Below are positions 26,280-35,531 of a stretch of DNA of 64,000 nucleotides, piece after piece. Within the stretch, counting starts at the first letter, position 1. Each line of letters opens with the position of its first letter. The DNA is from Thiogranum longum (lineage in GTDB: Bacteria; Pseudomonadota; Gammaproteobacteria; DSM-19610), in the NCBI RefSeq assembly GCF_004339085.1, contig NZ_SMFX01000001.1, positions 1,315,227-1,379,226 of the forward strand, read 5' to 3'. The notes beneath the pieces were generated by a model, which was given only the letters and a program-made list of their open reading frames with translations, searched no databases and had not been told where the DNA came from. Made by a program: the position numbers and the translations under genes.

Positions 26280-26312
26280 CGTACCAGCGGTGTGTTTTAA
26301 CAAGACCAGGGC

Positions 26313-28217
26313 ATGATAAAGAAGATAGACAATAAGCTGTTGGCGATTACCCATGATCTGGCAATGATTCCTGTTGCCTGGATAGGGGCGTATTGGCTCA
26401 GATTTAATCTGGGTTCGATACCTGAGACGTACCTGTCAGCAGCCTTTACCAGTTTGATTGTCGTGGTTCTCGTTCAAGGTATAGCGTTCAGATATTTTGG
26501 CCTGTATAGAGGCGTTTGGCGATTTGCTTCAATTCCTGACCTTATACGTATAAGCAAAGCGGTCCTGGTTGGAATGGCGTTTTCCGCAATAGTCATTTTT
26601 CTGATGACACGGATGGAAGGTGTACCAAGATCAGTTTTCCCTCTTTATGGCCTTTTATTGACGACACTACTTGGCAGTTCCCGCCTACTTGTGCGTTGGT
26701 CGAAGGACCATCATATATACAGGAAGGATGGCCAGCGCGTACTAATTGTCGGGGCAGGAAAGGCAGGTGAAATGCTTGTTCGTGATTTGTTACGAAGCCG
26801 TGATGAACTTTACTATGTGGTAGGTTTTGTCGATGACAGCATCAGAAAGCATGGCCAGGAGATTCATGGTGTACGCGTACTTGGGGCATGCGACGAAATT
26901 ACAGATTTCACTGAACGTTTGAATATTGATCTGATTGTCCTTGCATTGCCTTCAGCAACTTCTGCGCAGATGCGTCGTCTGGTCAGGTTGTGTGACAAAA
27001 CAGAGATTCCAGTCAGAACGTTGCCACCCATGGATCGCCTGATGTCCGGCCAGGTGATTCTCAATCAGCTGCGTGAAGTATCTATAGATGACTTGCTGGG
27101 CCGCGAACCCGTCAGACTTGACTGGCAAGCTATCAAGTCGGAACTACGTGGCAGGATAGTGCTGGTGTCTGGTTCAGGTGGTTCCATTGGGTCAGAACTT
27201 TGTCGTCAAATCGCCCGCCTGGAACCGTCCCGGTTAATTCTGCTGGATAACAGCGAATTCAATCTCTACTCCATTGAAATGGAAATGCAGAAACATTTTC
27301 CCGGCCTGGAAATAAACCGCTGCCTGAACGATGTCGTTGACCGGCCTGCCATTGAAAAGATTTTTGAGCAATTTCAGCCTGAAATCGTTTTTCATGCCGC
27401 CGCGTACAAACATGTTCCTATGCTGGAAGATCAAATCAGGGAAGCCGCCAGGAACAATGTGCTGGGTACCCGGGTGATGGCAGAAATGGCCGACCTCTAC
27501 GGTAGTGAAGCCTTCGTGATGATTTCCACTGACAAGGCCGTCAATCCCGCCAATGTCATGGGTACCAGCAAGCGGGCCGCGGAAATTTTTTGTCAGAACC
27601 TGAATCAGCGTTCTCGAACCCGTTTTGTCACTGTGCGATTTGGCAATGTCCTGGGGTCTGCCGGAAGCGTAGTTCCACTGTTTAAACAACAGATTGAGGC
27701 AGGTGGTCCGGTTACGGTGACTCATAGAGAAATAACTCGATATTTCATGACGATACCGGAAGCATGTCAACTGATACTTCAAGCCAGTATTATGGGCGCA
27801 GGCGGAGAAATATTTGTCCTGGATATGGGGGAGTCTGTCAAAATAACGTTCCTGGCAGAGCAAATGATTCGTTTGTCGGGTAAAGTTCCGGGTGAAGACA
27901 TCGACATAATCTATACAGGTCTGCGTCCAGGTGAAAAATTATACGAAGAACTGTTTCATGAAAAAGAGGCGTTGCAAAGCACGCCGCATGACAAGATTCT
28001 TCTGGCGCGCTACCGTGAATTTGACTGGCAGTGTTTAAGCGGGATATTGGATGGAATGGCAATCGCCTGTAATGATTGCAATGAAGATACATTAAGAAGT
28101 CTACTGGCCGAATTGGTGCCAGAGTGGAGCGGTTACGATGCCGGGGAGTCCCAGCCTGTTGATCTGGCCAAAGGGGATGCTTCCTCACCAGGGCCTGAAT
28201 CGCCGATATTGCACTAA
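26313..28217 (+). CDS. wbpM: UDP-N-acetylglucosamine 4,6-dehydratase, membrane type (WbpM-like)
   Basis: This 634-residue protein has four predicted N-terminal transmembrane helices (to about residue 130). A first Rossmann fold follows (RVLIVGAGKAGEMLVRDLL, near 147), then the catalytic SDR domain (VLVSGSGGSIGSELCRQI, near 285). The catalytic region contains STDKAVNPANVMGTSKRAAE with Met replacing the usual Tyr, the hallmark of the large WbpM/CapD/FlaA1 subgroup. It should convert UDP-GlcNAc to UDP-4-keto-6-deoxy-GlcNAc, the substrate for the WbpV-like gene. The last residues, after about 600, are polar and poorly conserved. Confidence 0.93.
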   Translation: MIKKIDNKLLAITHDLAMIPVAWIGAYWLRFNLGSIPETYLSAAFTSLIVVVLVQGIAFRYFGLYRGVWRFASIPDLIRISKAVLVGMAFSAIVIFLMTRMEGVPRSVFPLYGLLLTTLLGSSRLLVRWSKDHHIYRKDGQRVLIVGAGKAGEMLVRDLLRSRDELYYVVGFVDDSIRKHGQEIHGVRVLGACDEITDFTERLNIDLIVLALPSATSAQMRRLVRLCDKTEIPVRTLPPMDRLMSGQVILNQLREVSIDDLLGREPVRLDWQAIKSELRGRIVLVSGSGGSIGSELCRQIARLEPSRLILLDNSEFNLYSIEMEMQKHFPGLEINRCLNDVVDRPAIEKIFEQFQPEIVFHAAAYKHVPMLEDQIREAARNNVLGTRVMAEMADLYGSEAFVMISTDKAVNPANVMGTSKRAAEIFCQNLNQRSRTRFVTVRFGNVLGSAGSVVPLFKQQIEAGGPVTVTHREITRYFMTIPEACQLILQASIMGAGGEIFVLDMGESVKITFLAEQMIRLSGKVPGEDIDIIYTGLRPGEKLYEELFHEKEALQSTPHDKILLARYREFDWQCLSGILDGMAIACNDCNEDTLRSLLAELVPEWSGYDAGESQPVDLAKGDASSPGPESPILH

Positions 28218-28238
28218 TAATATGCAAGGTAAACGATT

Positions 28239-29156
28239 ATGAGCAACAACAAGATAAGAAAAGCCGTCTTCCCCGTGGCGGGTCTGGGGACCCGCTTCCT
28301 TCCCGCCACCAAGGCCAATCCCAAGGAAATGTTGACCATCGTCGACAAGCCGTTGATCCAGTACGCGGCCGAAGAGGCCATTGCGGCGGGGATCGAGGAA
28401 CTGATCTTTGTGACCAGTAGCAGCAAGCGGGCCATTGAAGACCATTTTGACAAGAATTTCGAGATGGAAACCGAACTGGAACGCAAGGGTAAAACAAAGC
28501 TGCTCGAAATGGTGCGCAATGTTGTGCCTAAAGGCATTTCCTGTATTTATGTACGTCAGCCTGAGGCACTGGGGCTTGGCCATGCCGTGTTATGCGCAAG
28601 ATCTGTGGTCGGTAACGAGCCGTTTGCCGTCATTCTGGCGGATGATCTGATCGATGGTGGTGATAACCCCTGCATGGCTCAGATGGCGAAAACCTTTGAA
28701 TACAACCGTTGCAGTGTGCTGGGTGTTGAGCAGGTGCCGAAAGAAGAAACCGAGAAATACGGTATCGTCCAGTCTGACGAGGTCACTAAAGGACTTGGCC
28801 GTGTCAGCAGCATTATCGAGAAACCCAGTCCGGAAGATGCCCCGACCAATCTTGCTGTGGTTGGCCGTTACATCCTGACTCCACGAATCTTTAATCTTCT
28901 GGAGACTATACCGAAGGGTGCGGGTGGTGAAATCCAGTTGACCGATGCCATTGCTCAATTGCTCAAGGAAGAACAGGTGCTGGCCTACGAGTTCGAGGGC
29001 GAGCGCTTTGATTGCGGCAGCAAGCAGGGTTATTTGCAGGCGACGGTAGAATATGCCTTGAAGCACCCGGATTTGAGCGAGGAGTTCCGCGATTACCTCA
29101 GGAAGCGATGCGGTGGAGACGGCTGCGATATAGAGCCTCTGTTCAAACGCGCCTGA
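28239..29156 (+). CDS. galU: UTP-glucose-1-phosphate uridylyltransferase
   Basis: This 305-residue GalU-family protein makes UDP-glucose. The N-terminal signature is [19 protein letters not shown] at residues 8-26, with [20 protein letters not shown] following. Also visible are [34 protein letters not shown] and [15 protein letters not shown]-glucose feeds glycan synthesis here and, through GalE at 59382-60365, UDP-galactose. It sits 21 bp after wbpM and is followed by a hairpin terminator. Base composition is back to the level of the flanking chromosome. Confidence 0.96.
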   Translation: MSNNKIRKAVFPVAGLGTRFLPATKANPKEMLTIVDKPLIQYAAEEAIAAGIEELIFVTSSSKRAIEDHFDKNFEMETELERKGKTKLLEMVRNVVPKGISCIYVRQPEALGLGHAVLCARSVVGNEPFAVILADDLIDGGDNPCMAQMAKTFEYNRCSVLGVEQVPKEETEKYGIVQSDEVTKGLGRVSSIIEKPSPEDAPTNLAVVGRYILTPRIFNLLETIPKGAGGEIQLTDAIAQLLKEEQVLAYEFEGERFDCGSKQGYLQATVEYALKHPDLSEEFRDYLRKRCGGDGCDIEPLFKRA

Positions 29157-29181
29157 TACCACAAGGCTCCCGTTTTACGCT

Positions 29182-29211
29182 GAACGCGCCCGTATGGGCG
29201 TGTTCTTGTTT
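29182..29211 (+). terminator. Probable terminator after galU
   Basis: GAACGCGCCC and GGGCGTGTTC form a ten-pair stem (one G-T) around the loop GTAT at 29182-29205. TTGTTTGTT follows. The T run is interrupted, so read-through into the export genes is likely. Confidence 0.6.
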
Positions 29212-29236
29212 GTTACACACACAAAAAACACATCCA

Positions 29237-31348
29237 ATGTCCCGTAACTGGCTGAATGTTCCGCTGTACCTGATGCTGGCGGTTATTGCCGTTTTCGCTT
29301 GCCCGGTTTCTGCCGAGCCCAGCACGACTGGCCAGACAGGTTTGATTAACATGCCGGACGCGCGTTTCGAAGAGGAGGGCACGTTTCGCCTGGGAACCAG
29401 CTACTTTCGACCCTATCTGCCGATCTGGAGCAGTATATCCTTGCTGCCGCGGCTTGAGCTGTCCGCTCGCTACACCGTCATCAGAGGGTTGTCGACCAGC
29501 CTGGGACAGGGGTTTGGTGACTACAAGGACAGGGCTTTCGATACCAAGTTACTGCTCTGGAAAGAGAACAAGTGGTTGCCTGATTTCGCGCTGGGCAGTC
29601 AGGACTTTACCGGCACCGGTGTATTCCGGGCCCGGTATGCGGTGGCGTCCAAACGTGTGGGTAATTCCGATTATACGCTGGGCTATGGTGACGACCGTAT
29701 CGATGGCGTATTTGGCGGCGTCCGCCACCGGTTCGACTGGAACAAAAACCTTTCTGTCGTCGTCGAATATGACGCCAATGATTATCGGAACGATCTTCGT
29801 GCATCGGAATCAGGGGTTGACCGACGTGACGGCGGTTGGACGTATGGTGTGGAATACAGGAAGGATTGGTACGGCGTACAGCTTGCCACAGATGGAGATG
29901 ATGTCGGTGGCAATGTCTATGTGACAGTGCCGCTCATGAAGCCGAGGTTTGTACCAAGGTTTCAGGAGCCGGCACCCTATCCCGTCAGCCAACCCGATGT
30001 AACCATTGATCAGTGGCACGCCGACACTGATGCCGCCGCCAGGCTGGCGCGGGAGCTTTATCGCCAGGAATATAAAAATATCCGTCTTGGATTTGATGGC
30101 CATACGCTGGTTGCGAGTTTGACCAATACACGTATATCCCGTATCGGCAGGGCTGTCGGCCGTGCTGCGCGTGTGATGTTGTCACTGGGTCCGATCGAGA
30201 CACAGGCGCTGGAAATCACCTATACCAGAAACGATATGCCGTTGTTGACCTACCGGTTCAGTGATACAAGCAAACTGCGGCGCTATTTCCAGGGGCTCTT
30301 GTCACGTGACCAACTGGATCGCTACCTGGAGATAACTTATACAGATCCTTCATTCAATACTCGATTGACAGCAAATGAAATCGACATTCCTGCAGCGGTT
30401 ATCGATGACCTTGACCTGAATGACGATGTGCAACGCTCTGACGAAGGTCATGTACTCAGCTACCGTTTTGAAAGCCGGGACCTGAGTGGTTTTCAGTTCG
30501 TGCCCTTCAATGCAGGTGTTATTTTTAACGACCGTAACGGTGTGGCGCGTTTCAACCTGTTTGCAAGTGCCAACTATACCCAGCAGCTCAGGCACGGTCT
30601 TTTCCTTGAAACGGGCGCAGAGCTCATCTGGTATGAAGATGTCAGCGAATCTTCACGCGGTTCCAACAACAGTACGCTGCCGCATGTGCGTTCTGATATC
30701 GCGCGCTACCTGCAAAGTAGTCGTCTCAAGCTGACCCGCCTGCTGGTGAACCAGTACTTCCAGCCACGAAGGCAGGTGTACGCCCGCCTGAGTGCAGGTA
30801 TCTATGAAATGATGTTCGCCGGTGCCGGCGGGCAGGTGTTGTACCTGCCGCAGCGGGGTAACTGGGCGGCAGACCTGTCGGTTGACTGGCTGCGCCAGCG
30901 TGACCCGGACGGGGGCTTTGCTTTTCGTGACTACAGTACGGTCACTGCACTGGGGGCGCTGCATTACCGCTTCCCGGTGTGGGGCGTGACGGCTACGGCC
31001 CGTGCGGGCCGCTTCCTGGCCAAAGACAAGGGTGTACGCTTTGAGCTGAAGCGGCGTTTCCGCTCGGGGGTTACCTTTGGCGCCTGGTACACGCGTACCG
31101 ATGGCAACGACATCACAAACCCGGGTAGTCCGGGTTCACCCTATTTCGACAAGGGCATCTTTATGTCGATCCCGCTTGACCCTCTGTTGACCCGCGATAC
31201 CCGGGCGCGCAGTGAATTCTCACTGGCGCCCTGGGCGCGGGACGTTGGACAAATGGTGGTTTCGCCCGGTGATCTGTACACTATAACGGAACGCGCCCTC
31301 CTGCTGGATGCGCCAGATGAAGACACCGCAAGCCAGTTGGGCCAGTGA
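29237..31348 (+). CDS. YjbH/GfcD-type outer membrane exopolysaccharide protein
   Basis: This 703-residue exported protein has a signal peptide (about residues 1-29, ending CPVSA). The N-terminal domain begins PSTTGQTGLINMPDARFEEEGTFRLGTSYFRP, the recognisable opening of the YjbH family. Alternating amphipathic strands through the rest suggest one or two beta-barrels. YjbH and GfcD accompany Wza-type channels in E. coli exopolysaccharide and group 4 capsule operons. ATG 29237 was chosen because upstream in-frame codons overlap galU in another frame and would precede the signal peptide. The next gene starts 17 bp after the stop. Confidence 0.85.
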   Translation: MSRNWLNVPLYLMLAVIAVFACPVSAEPSTTGQTGLINMPDARFEEEGTFRLGTSYFRPYLPIWSSISLLPRLELSARYTVIRGLSTSLGQGFGDYKDRAFDTKLLLWKENKWLPDFALGSQDFTGTGVFRARYAVASKRVGNSDYTLGYGDDRIDGVFGGVRHRFDWNKNLSVVVEYDANDYRNDLRASESGVDRRDGGWTYGVEYRKDWYGVQLATDGDDVGGNVYVTVPLMKPRFVPRFQEPAPYPVSQPDVTIDQWHADTDAAARLARELYRQEYKNIRLGFDGHTLVASLTNTRISRIGRAVGRAARVMLSLGPIETQALEITYTRNDMPLLTYRFSDTSKLRRYFQGLLSRDQLDRYLEITYTDPSFNTRLTANEIDIPAAVIDDLDLNDDVQRSDEGHVLSYRFESRDLSGFQFVPFNAGVIFNDRNGVARFNLFASANYTQQLRHGLFLETGAELIWYEDVSESSRGSNNSTLPHVRSDIARYLQSSRLKLTRLLVNQYFQPRRQVYARLSAGIYEMMFAGAGGQVLYLPQRGNWAADLSVDWLRQRDPDGGFAFRDYSTVTALGALHYRFPVWGVTATARAGRFLAKDKGVRFELKRRFRSGVTFGAWYTRTDGNDITNPGSPGSPYFDKGIFMSIPLDPLLTRDTRARSEFSLAPWARDVGQMVVSPGDLYTITERALLLDAPDEDTASQLGQ

Positions 31349-31365
31349 TTGACCAGATAGCGATA

Positions 31366-33879
31366 ATGTCCATGACAAAACATCAAAAATCCGCCTTCCT
31401 GGCCCGCCTGACAGGTTTTATCCTGATGTTCGGTCTTGCGATGGTTGCTGCCGCACAAACGCTCACGGCGGAACAGGTGCAGCGCTTTGAGCAACTTACG
31501 CCCGCACAGCAGGCTCGTGTGATGGAAGTCATCGGGCAGGACATACCCAAACAGGTGGATGAACCTGCACTCGAACAGCCGCAACTGGTTCTGCCCCTGC
31601 CGGTTGAGCCCGGGCACGCTCCGGAAGAAGAGGATGAAAACGCCGTCACGGAAAGTGCTGAGACCGAAGCCGACAAATCCCGGGAGCCGCTCAAGCCGTT
31701 TGGCTATGACCTGTTCACCGGTGTCCCCACGACCTTTGCGCCGGCGACGGATATTCCCATTGATGTTGACTATGTGCTGGGCCCCGGCGACACGGTAAAA
31801 ATCCAGCTGTTCGGCAAGGAGCATGCCGAGTACAGCCTGGTCGTGTCCCGTGAAGGGCGGTTGCACTTTCCCAAACTTGGCCCCATCCCGGTGGCCGGTT
31901 TGACGTTCCGCGAGATGCAGGATGTCGTCAAGACGCAGATAGAAAAACAGATGATTGGCGAGAAGGCCGTTATCACCCTCGGCGCCTTGCGCTCGATCCG
32001 TGTTTTCATTCTCGGTGATGTCAATCAGCCCGGTTCCTATACCGTCAGCGCACTGTCGACCATGACCAATGCGTTATTCGTGAGTGGCGGTGTCAGTGAA
32101 GTGGGTTCCTTACGCAAGATCCAGCTGAAACGTCGAGGCAAGGTCGTCGCGCACCTGGACCTGTATGACCTGTTGCTACAGGGCGATACCGGTAATGATG
32201 TCCGCCTGCAACCGGGCGATGTCATTTTTGTGCCGCCCCTTGGGCAAACTGTCGGAGTGGCGGGCGAAGTAAGGCGTCCAGCGATCTATGAGCTCAAGCA
32301 TGAACGCAATCTTCAGCAGTTGCTGGAACTGTCCGGTGGTCTGCTGCCCACCGCATACCCGCAGGCCTCGCAAATCGAGCGGATCAATTCCCGTGGCGAA
32401 CGTACGCTGGTCGATGTGGATCTCAGTGACAAATCAGTGCTGTCGACCCGTATACAGTCCGGCGACACACTGCATGTCTTTTCCATTCTGGAAAAGATGG
32501 AAAATATTGTTGTACTGTCAGGACATGTCCACCGGCCGGGCGGTTACCAGTGGCGTAAGGGTATGCGCCTCTCGGATCTGATTCACTCCATCCGGGATGA
32601 TTTGCTGCCACGGCCCGATCTTGATTATGCCCTGGTGCGGCGCGAGTTGATGCCGGACCAGCGCATTGAGGTTTTTTCCGTTCACCTGGGACAGGCGTTG
32701 CAACACCCGCAGTCACAGGACAATGTTGTACTCCAGTCGCGTGATGAAGTGATTGTGTTTGGTGCCAGCGAAGATCGCCGTGAGATTGTCGACCCCCTGG
32801 TTGAACAGCTCAGGTTGCAGGCCAGCTTTCGCCAGCCCGCACGTACCGTGCATATCGGAGGTGTTGTACGCCACCCGGGGGACTATCCGCTTGAAACTGG
32901 GATGAAGGTCAGCGATCTGATACGCGCCGGTGGTGGACTGTCAGAAGCCGCCTATGCCCTGGGCGCAGAGTTGACCCGTTACGCCGTTGTCGACGGCAGC
33001 TACCGTGAAATTGCCCACGTGAATGTTGATCTTGCATCCATACTGAAGAATGAAGGCGATGCGGATATTGATTTGCTACCCCACGACGTTCTCAATATAA
33101 AACGCTTGCCGGAATGGGCCACGGCCGAGACGGTAGAAATTCATGGTGAGGTGCGTTTCCCGGGAATTTATCCTATCGCGCGTGGTGAACAGCTCAGTAA
33201 AGTACTGCAACGTGCAGGTGGAGTTACCGACATGGCGTTTCCGCAGGGGGCGGTTTTTCTCAGGGAAGAACTGCGCAAGCGCGAGAAACAGCGTATCGAT
33301 GAAATGAGCCGCAGGCTGGAATCTGACCTTGCCTCGGTGTCGCTCAAGCTGGCGCAGGAAAAGGGTGGTAATGCCGGCTCACTGGACATAATTCGCGAGC
33401 TTGGAGATCAGTTGCGCTCTGTTCGACCCATTGGTCGTCTTGTCATCAACCTGCCAAAGCTGATCGAGGAAACCCGGCAAGGTCGTCGCAGTGACTATGA
33501 TGTGACACTTGCCGACGGTGACAAGCTTTATGTTCCGCCAGTCACGCAGGAAGTCACCGTGACAGGTGAGGTTTTTTATCCCACTTCACACTTGTATGCT
33601 AAAGGACTGGATCGTGATCGCTATATCAATATGAGCGGTGGTGCCACCGGCAAGGCAGATACCAGCCGCACTTATGTGATCCGTGCTGATGGCAGTGTTG
33701 AAACCGGCGGTAACTGGTACCAGGATTTCAATGGCGGTGGTGTAAAGCCGGGGGATACAATCGTCGTACCACTGGATGTCGAGCGTGTGCGTCCAATTAC
33801 CTTGTGGACCAATGTCAGCCAGATTATTTACCAGTTGGCGATAACCGCTGCCAGCGCCAACGCGATTGGAGTATTCTAG
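31366..33879 (+). CDS. Large SLBB-domain outer membrane polysaccharide export protein (OPX)
   Basis: This protein of about 837 residues has an N-terminal signal peptide (FILMFGLAMVAAAQ) and a short acidic linker. A Poly_export domain (YVLGPGDTVKIQLFGKEHAEYSL) is followed by several SLBB/SLBB-like repeats, for example FILGDVNQPGSYTVSALSTM, VVLSGHVHRPGGYQWRKGM, VHIGGVVRHPGDYPLETGM, VEIHGEVRFPGIYPIARG and VTVTGEVFYPTSHLYAKGL. Wza is only about 380 residues with two SLBB units, so this is the long OtnA/WbfF-like class known from Vibrio capsule loci. There is no lipobox cysteine. Starts 31366 and 31372 are both possible. A Wzz gene follows after 7 bp. Confidence 0.88.
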   Translation: MSMTKHQKSAFLARLTGFILMFGLAMVAAAQTLTAEQVQRFEQLTPAQQARVMEVIGQDIPKQVDEPALEQPQLVLPLPVEPGHAPEEEDENAVTESAETEADKSREPLKPFGYDLFTGVPTTFAPATDIPIDVDYVLGPGDTVKIQLFGKEHAEYSLVVSREGRLHFPKLGPIPVAGLTFREMQDVVKTQIEKQMIGEKAVITLGALRSIRVFILGDVNQPGSYTVSALSTMTNALFVSGGVSEVGSLRKIQLKRRGKVVAHLDLYDLLLQGDTGNDVRLQPGDVIFVPPLGQTVGVAGEVRRPAIYELKHERNLQQLLELSGGLLPTAYPQASQIERINSRGERTLVDVDLSDKSVLSTRIQSGDTLHVFSILEKMENIVVLSGHVHRPGGYQWRKGMRLSDLIHSIRDDLLPRPDLDYALVRRELMPDQRIEVFSVHLGQALQHPQSQDNVVLQSRDEVIVFGASEDRREIVDPLVEQLRLQASFRQPARTVHIGGVVRHPGDYPLETGMKVSDLIRAGGGLSEAAYALGAELTRYAVVDGSYREIAHVNVDLASILKNEGDADIDLLPHDVLNIKRLPEWATAETVEIHGEVRFPGIYPIARGEQLSKVLQRAGGVTDMAFPQGAVFLREELRKREKQRIDEMSRRLESDLASVSLKLAQEKGGNAGSLDIIRELGDQLRSVRPIGRLVINLPKLIEETRQGRRSDYDVTLADGDKLYVPPVTQEVTVTGEVFYPTSHLYAKGLDRDRYINMSGGATGKADTSRTYVIRADGSVETGGNWYQDFNGGGVKPGDTIVVPLDVERVRPITLWTNVSQIIYQLAITAASANAIGVF

Positions 33880-33886
33880 GATCCGC

Positions 33887-34870
33887 ATGTACGCCAGAGA
33901 CAAACTGTTACGCGATAAACGCAAGGGGGCAGGGCATCAATTACCCGGCATTGCACGTGTTCCTGTGTCGGGCGACAGAGCAGAGACCTACGCTGATGAA
34001 GGGGAGATAAGTCTCTACGACCTCTGGCAGGTTGTCAGCAAGTACCGGATGCTGGTACTTGGCATTGCCATGTCGGCCATTGTGCTGGCGATGCTGGCAT
34101 CGTGGCTGAAAACACCCCTGTATCGCGCCGAGGTATTACTGGCACCGGTCACAGAACAGGATGGAGGGAGCCGGTACCTGCAACCCTTCAAGGAGTTTGG
34201 CGGCATTGCCGCGCTGGCGGGCGTTAACCTGAACCGGGGTGACAAAAAGAGCGAGTCAATCGCAACACTGAAATCGCGCAAATTCAACGAGCAGTTCATC
34301 CAGGACAACAAGCTGGACCGAATCCTGTTTTCTGACCGGTGGGATGAAAAGAGCGAGCGCTGGGATGTTTCGGACAAGAAGGATGAGCCGACATTGTGGG
34401 ACAGCTATGAAAAATTCAACAAACAGGTCCGTACAGTTCGCGAAGACCGGAATACCGGCCTGGTGACCTTGTCGATTGAATGGAACGATCCCGAGATCGC
34501 TGCGCAGTGGGCCAATGCGCTGGTGTCCAGCATTAACCAGACCCTGCGTCAGCAGACCGTTGAAACATCAAGGCAGGCGATCGCCTATCTTCAGGAACAG
34601 CTGGGTAAAACCAGTGTGGTCGAGTTGCAGCAGGTACTGCACCAGTTGATCGAGTCTGAAATGAAGAAAATCATTTTCGCCAACATCAATGAAGCTTATG
34701 CCTTCAAGGTCATCGATCCGGCCACAGCGCCAGAGGAGCCATTTAACGTCCGGCTAGTGATGACCCTCGTGCTGTCAGCGATTTTCGGATTAATATTCGG
34801 TATTGTCGTGGCGCTGGTCGTAAACGCCATTCGGGGTGAGCGCAATGCAGCAGGCGCCAGCGCTGACTGA
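33887..34870 (+). CDS. wzz: Wzz-type chain length determinant (second copy)
   Basis: This 327-residue protein has the co-polymerase layout: GEISLYDLWQVVSKYRMLVL leads into TM1 (about residues 50-75), then a periplasmic coiled-coil region. TM2 is near the C terminus (LVMTLVLSAIFGLIFGIVVALVV), with the preceding proline motif ATAPEEPFNV. There is no kinase domain. AGGA a few bases before ATG 33887 supports that start over TTG 33866, which lies within the preceding gene. Pairing with the large SLBB protein parallels otnA-otnB. Its stop abuts the stop of the opposite-strand gene. Confidence 0.87.
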   Translation: MYARDKLLRDKRKGAGHQLPGIARVPVSGDRAETYADEGEISLYDLWQVVSKYRMLVLGIAMSAIVLAMLASWLKTPLYRAEVLLAPVTEQDGGSRYLQPFKEFGGIAALAGVNLNRGDKKSESIATLKSRKFNEQFIQDNKLDRILFSDRWDEKSERWDVSDKKDEPTLWDSYEKFNKQVRTVREDRNTGLVTLSIEWNDPEIAAQWANALVSSINQTLRQQTVETSRQAIAYLQEQLGKTSVVELQQVLHQLIESEMKKIIFANINEAYAFKVIDPATAPEEPFNVRLVMTLVLSAIFGLIFGIVVALVVNAIRGERNAAGASAD

Positions 34871-35185
34871 TCAGTGTCCCGGGGTGGAACTCCCGCCACC
34901 GGAGCCAGAACCACCGCCACCGCCCAGTGCCGCCAGTGCTCCGGCTACCAGCGCGCCAATACCTACTGCGACCCCGTAACCACCGGATTTGGCCTTTTTC
35001 GGTTCTTCCTTACTGGCCTGTTTGGGCGGTGCCGGTTCCGGAGGTTTTGCAGGCGCAGGTGGTGGTTTGATCTCGACCTCGACCGGGGCGCTGTCGATTT
35101 CGATCTGGATCGCTTCCTGTGCAAAAACGGGGTTGTTAAGGAAAAGTGCCCAGATGACAAACTGGAATACGGGGTTTTTGGTCAC
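34871..35185 (-). CDS. Small secreted Pro/Gly-rich protein (GfcA/YjbE-like layout)
   Basis: This protein of about 104 residues has a signal peptide ending in VFAQEA and a short acidic stretch. A proline/lysine-rich linker (KPPPAPAKPPEPAPPKQ) leads to a hydrophobic Ala/Gly segment (GVAVGIGALVAGALAALG) and a Gly/Ser tail. E. coli GfcA (YmcD) and YjbE, which sit beside YjbH-family genes, share this order of modules though not obvious sequence identity. GTG 35185 has GGGAG upstream and puts the signal peptide first; ATG 35215 would add ten residues. It is on the strand opposite the export genes with convergent abutting stops. Confidence 0.6.
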   Translation of the reverse strand: MTKNPVFQFVIWALFLNNPVFAQEAIQIEIDSAPVEVEIKPPPAPAKPPEPAPPKQASKEEPKKAKSGGYGVAVGIGALVAGALAALGGGGGSGSGGGSSTPGH

Positions 35186-35346
35186 GTTATCATGCTCCCT
35201 GGCTGGCCTGCTCATGGCGGTTTGCCTGACTTGCGGCCAGAATCGTAAATGAACGAAGCGAAGTCAAGTTTTATTTGCTGAGTAAGGCTCCGGATTCAGT
35301 GCGTTACTGAAAATGGAACGTGAAGTATTCCTGGGTAAGTTGCAAT

Positions 35347-35382
35347 AAAAAAGGCCAGTGAAGAGATTCACTGGCCTTTTTC
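35347..35382 (-). terminator. Bidirectional terminator after tRNA-Asn
   Basis: GGCCAGTGAA (35353-35362) and TTCACTGGCC (35368-35377) form a ten-pair perfect stem, with A-rich sequence on one side and T-rich on the other. It can stop the tRNA-Asn transcript running leftward and any transcript arriving from the opposite side. Confidence 0.88.
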
Positions 35383-35388
35383 TGTAGA

Positions 35389-35464
35389 TGGCTCCCCGGG
35401 ACAGGCTCGAACTGCCGACCTAGTGATTAACAGTCACCCGCTCTACCAACTGAGCTACCGGGGA
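35389..35464 (-). tRNA. tRNA-Asn (GUU)
   Basis: On the minus strand the 76-base sequence starts TCCCCGGTAGCTCAGTTGG, has the anticodon loop CTGTTAA (anticodon GTT), the T-arm GGTTCGA-type sequence GCAGTTCGAGCCTGT, and an encoded CCA end. Acceptor arms TCCCCGG and CCGGGGA pair fully. Confidence 0.97.
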
Positions 35465-35531
35465 ATCGCGTTTCGCGAAGCCGGGGATGATACGGAACTG
35501 CCCCCGGCCGGTCAACCGGATAGCATTAGCG

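Noticed and set aside
27234-27863. 209-codon minus-strand open frame opposite wbpM
   Set aside because: It is a shadow of a strongly conserved dehydratase gene, with no ribosome binding site or domain.
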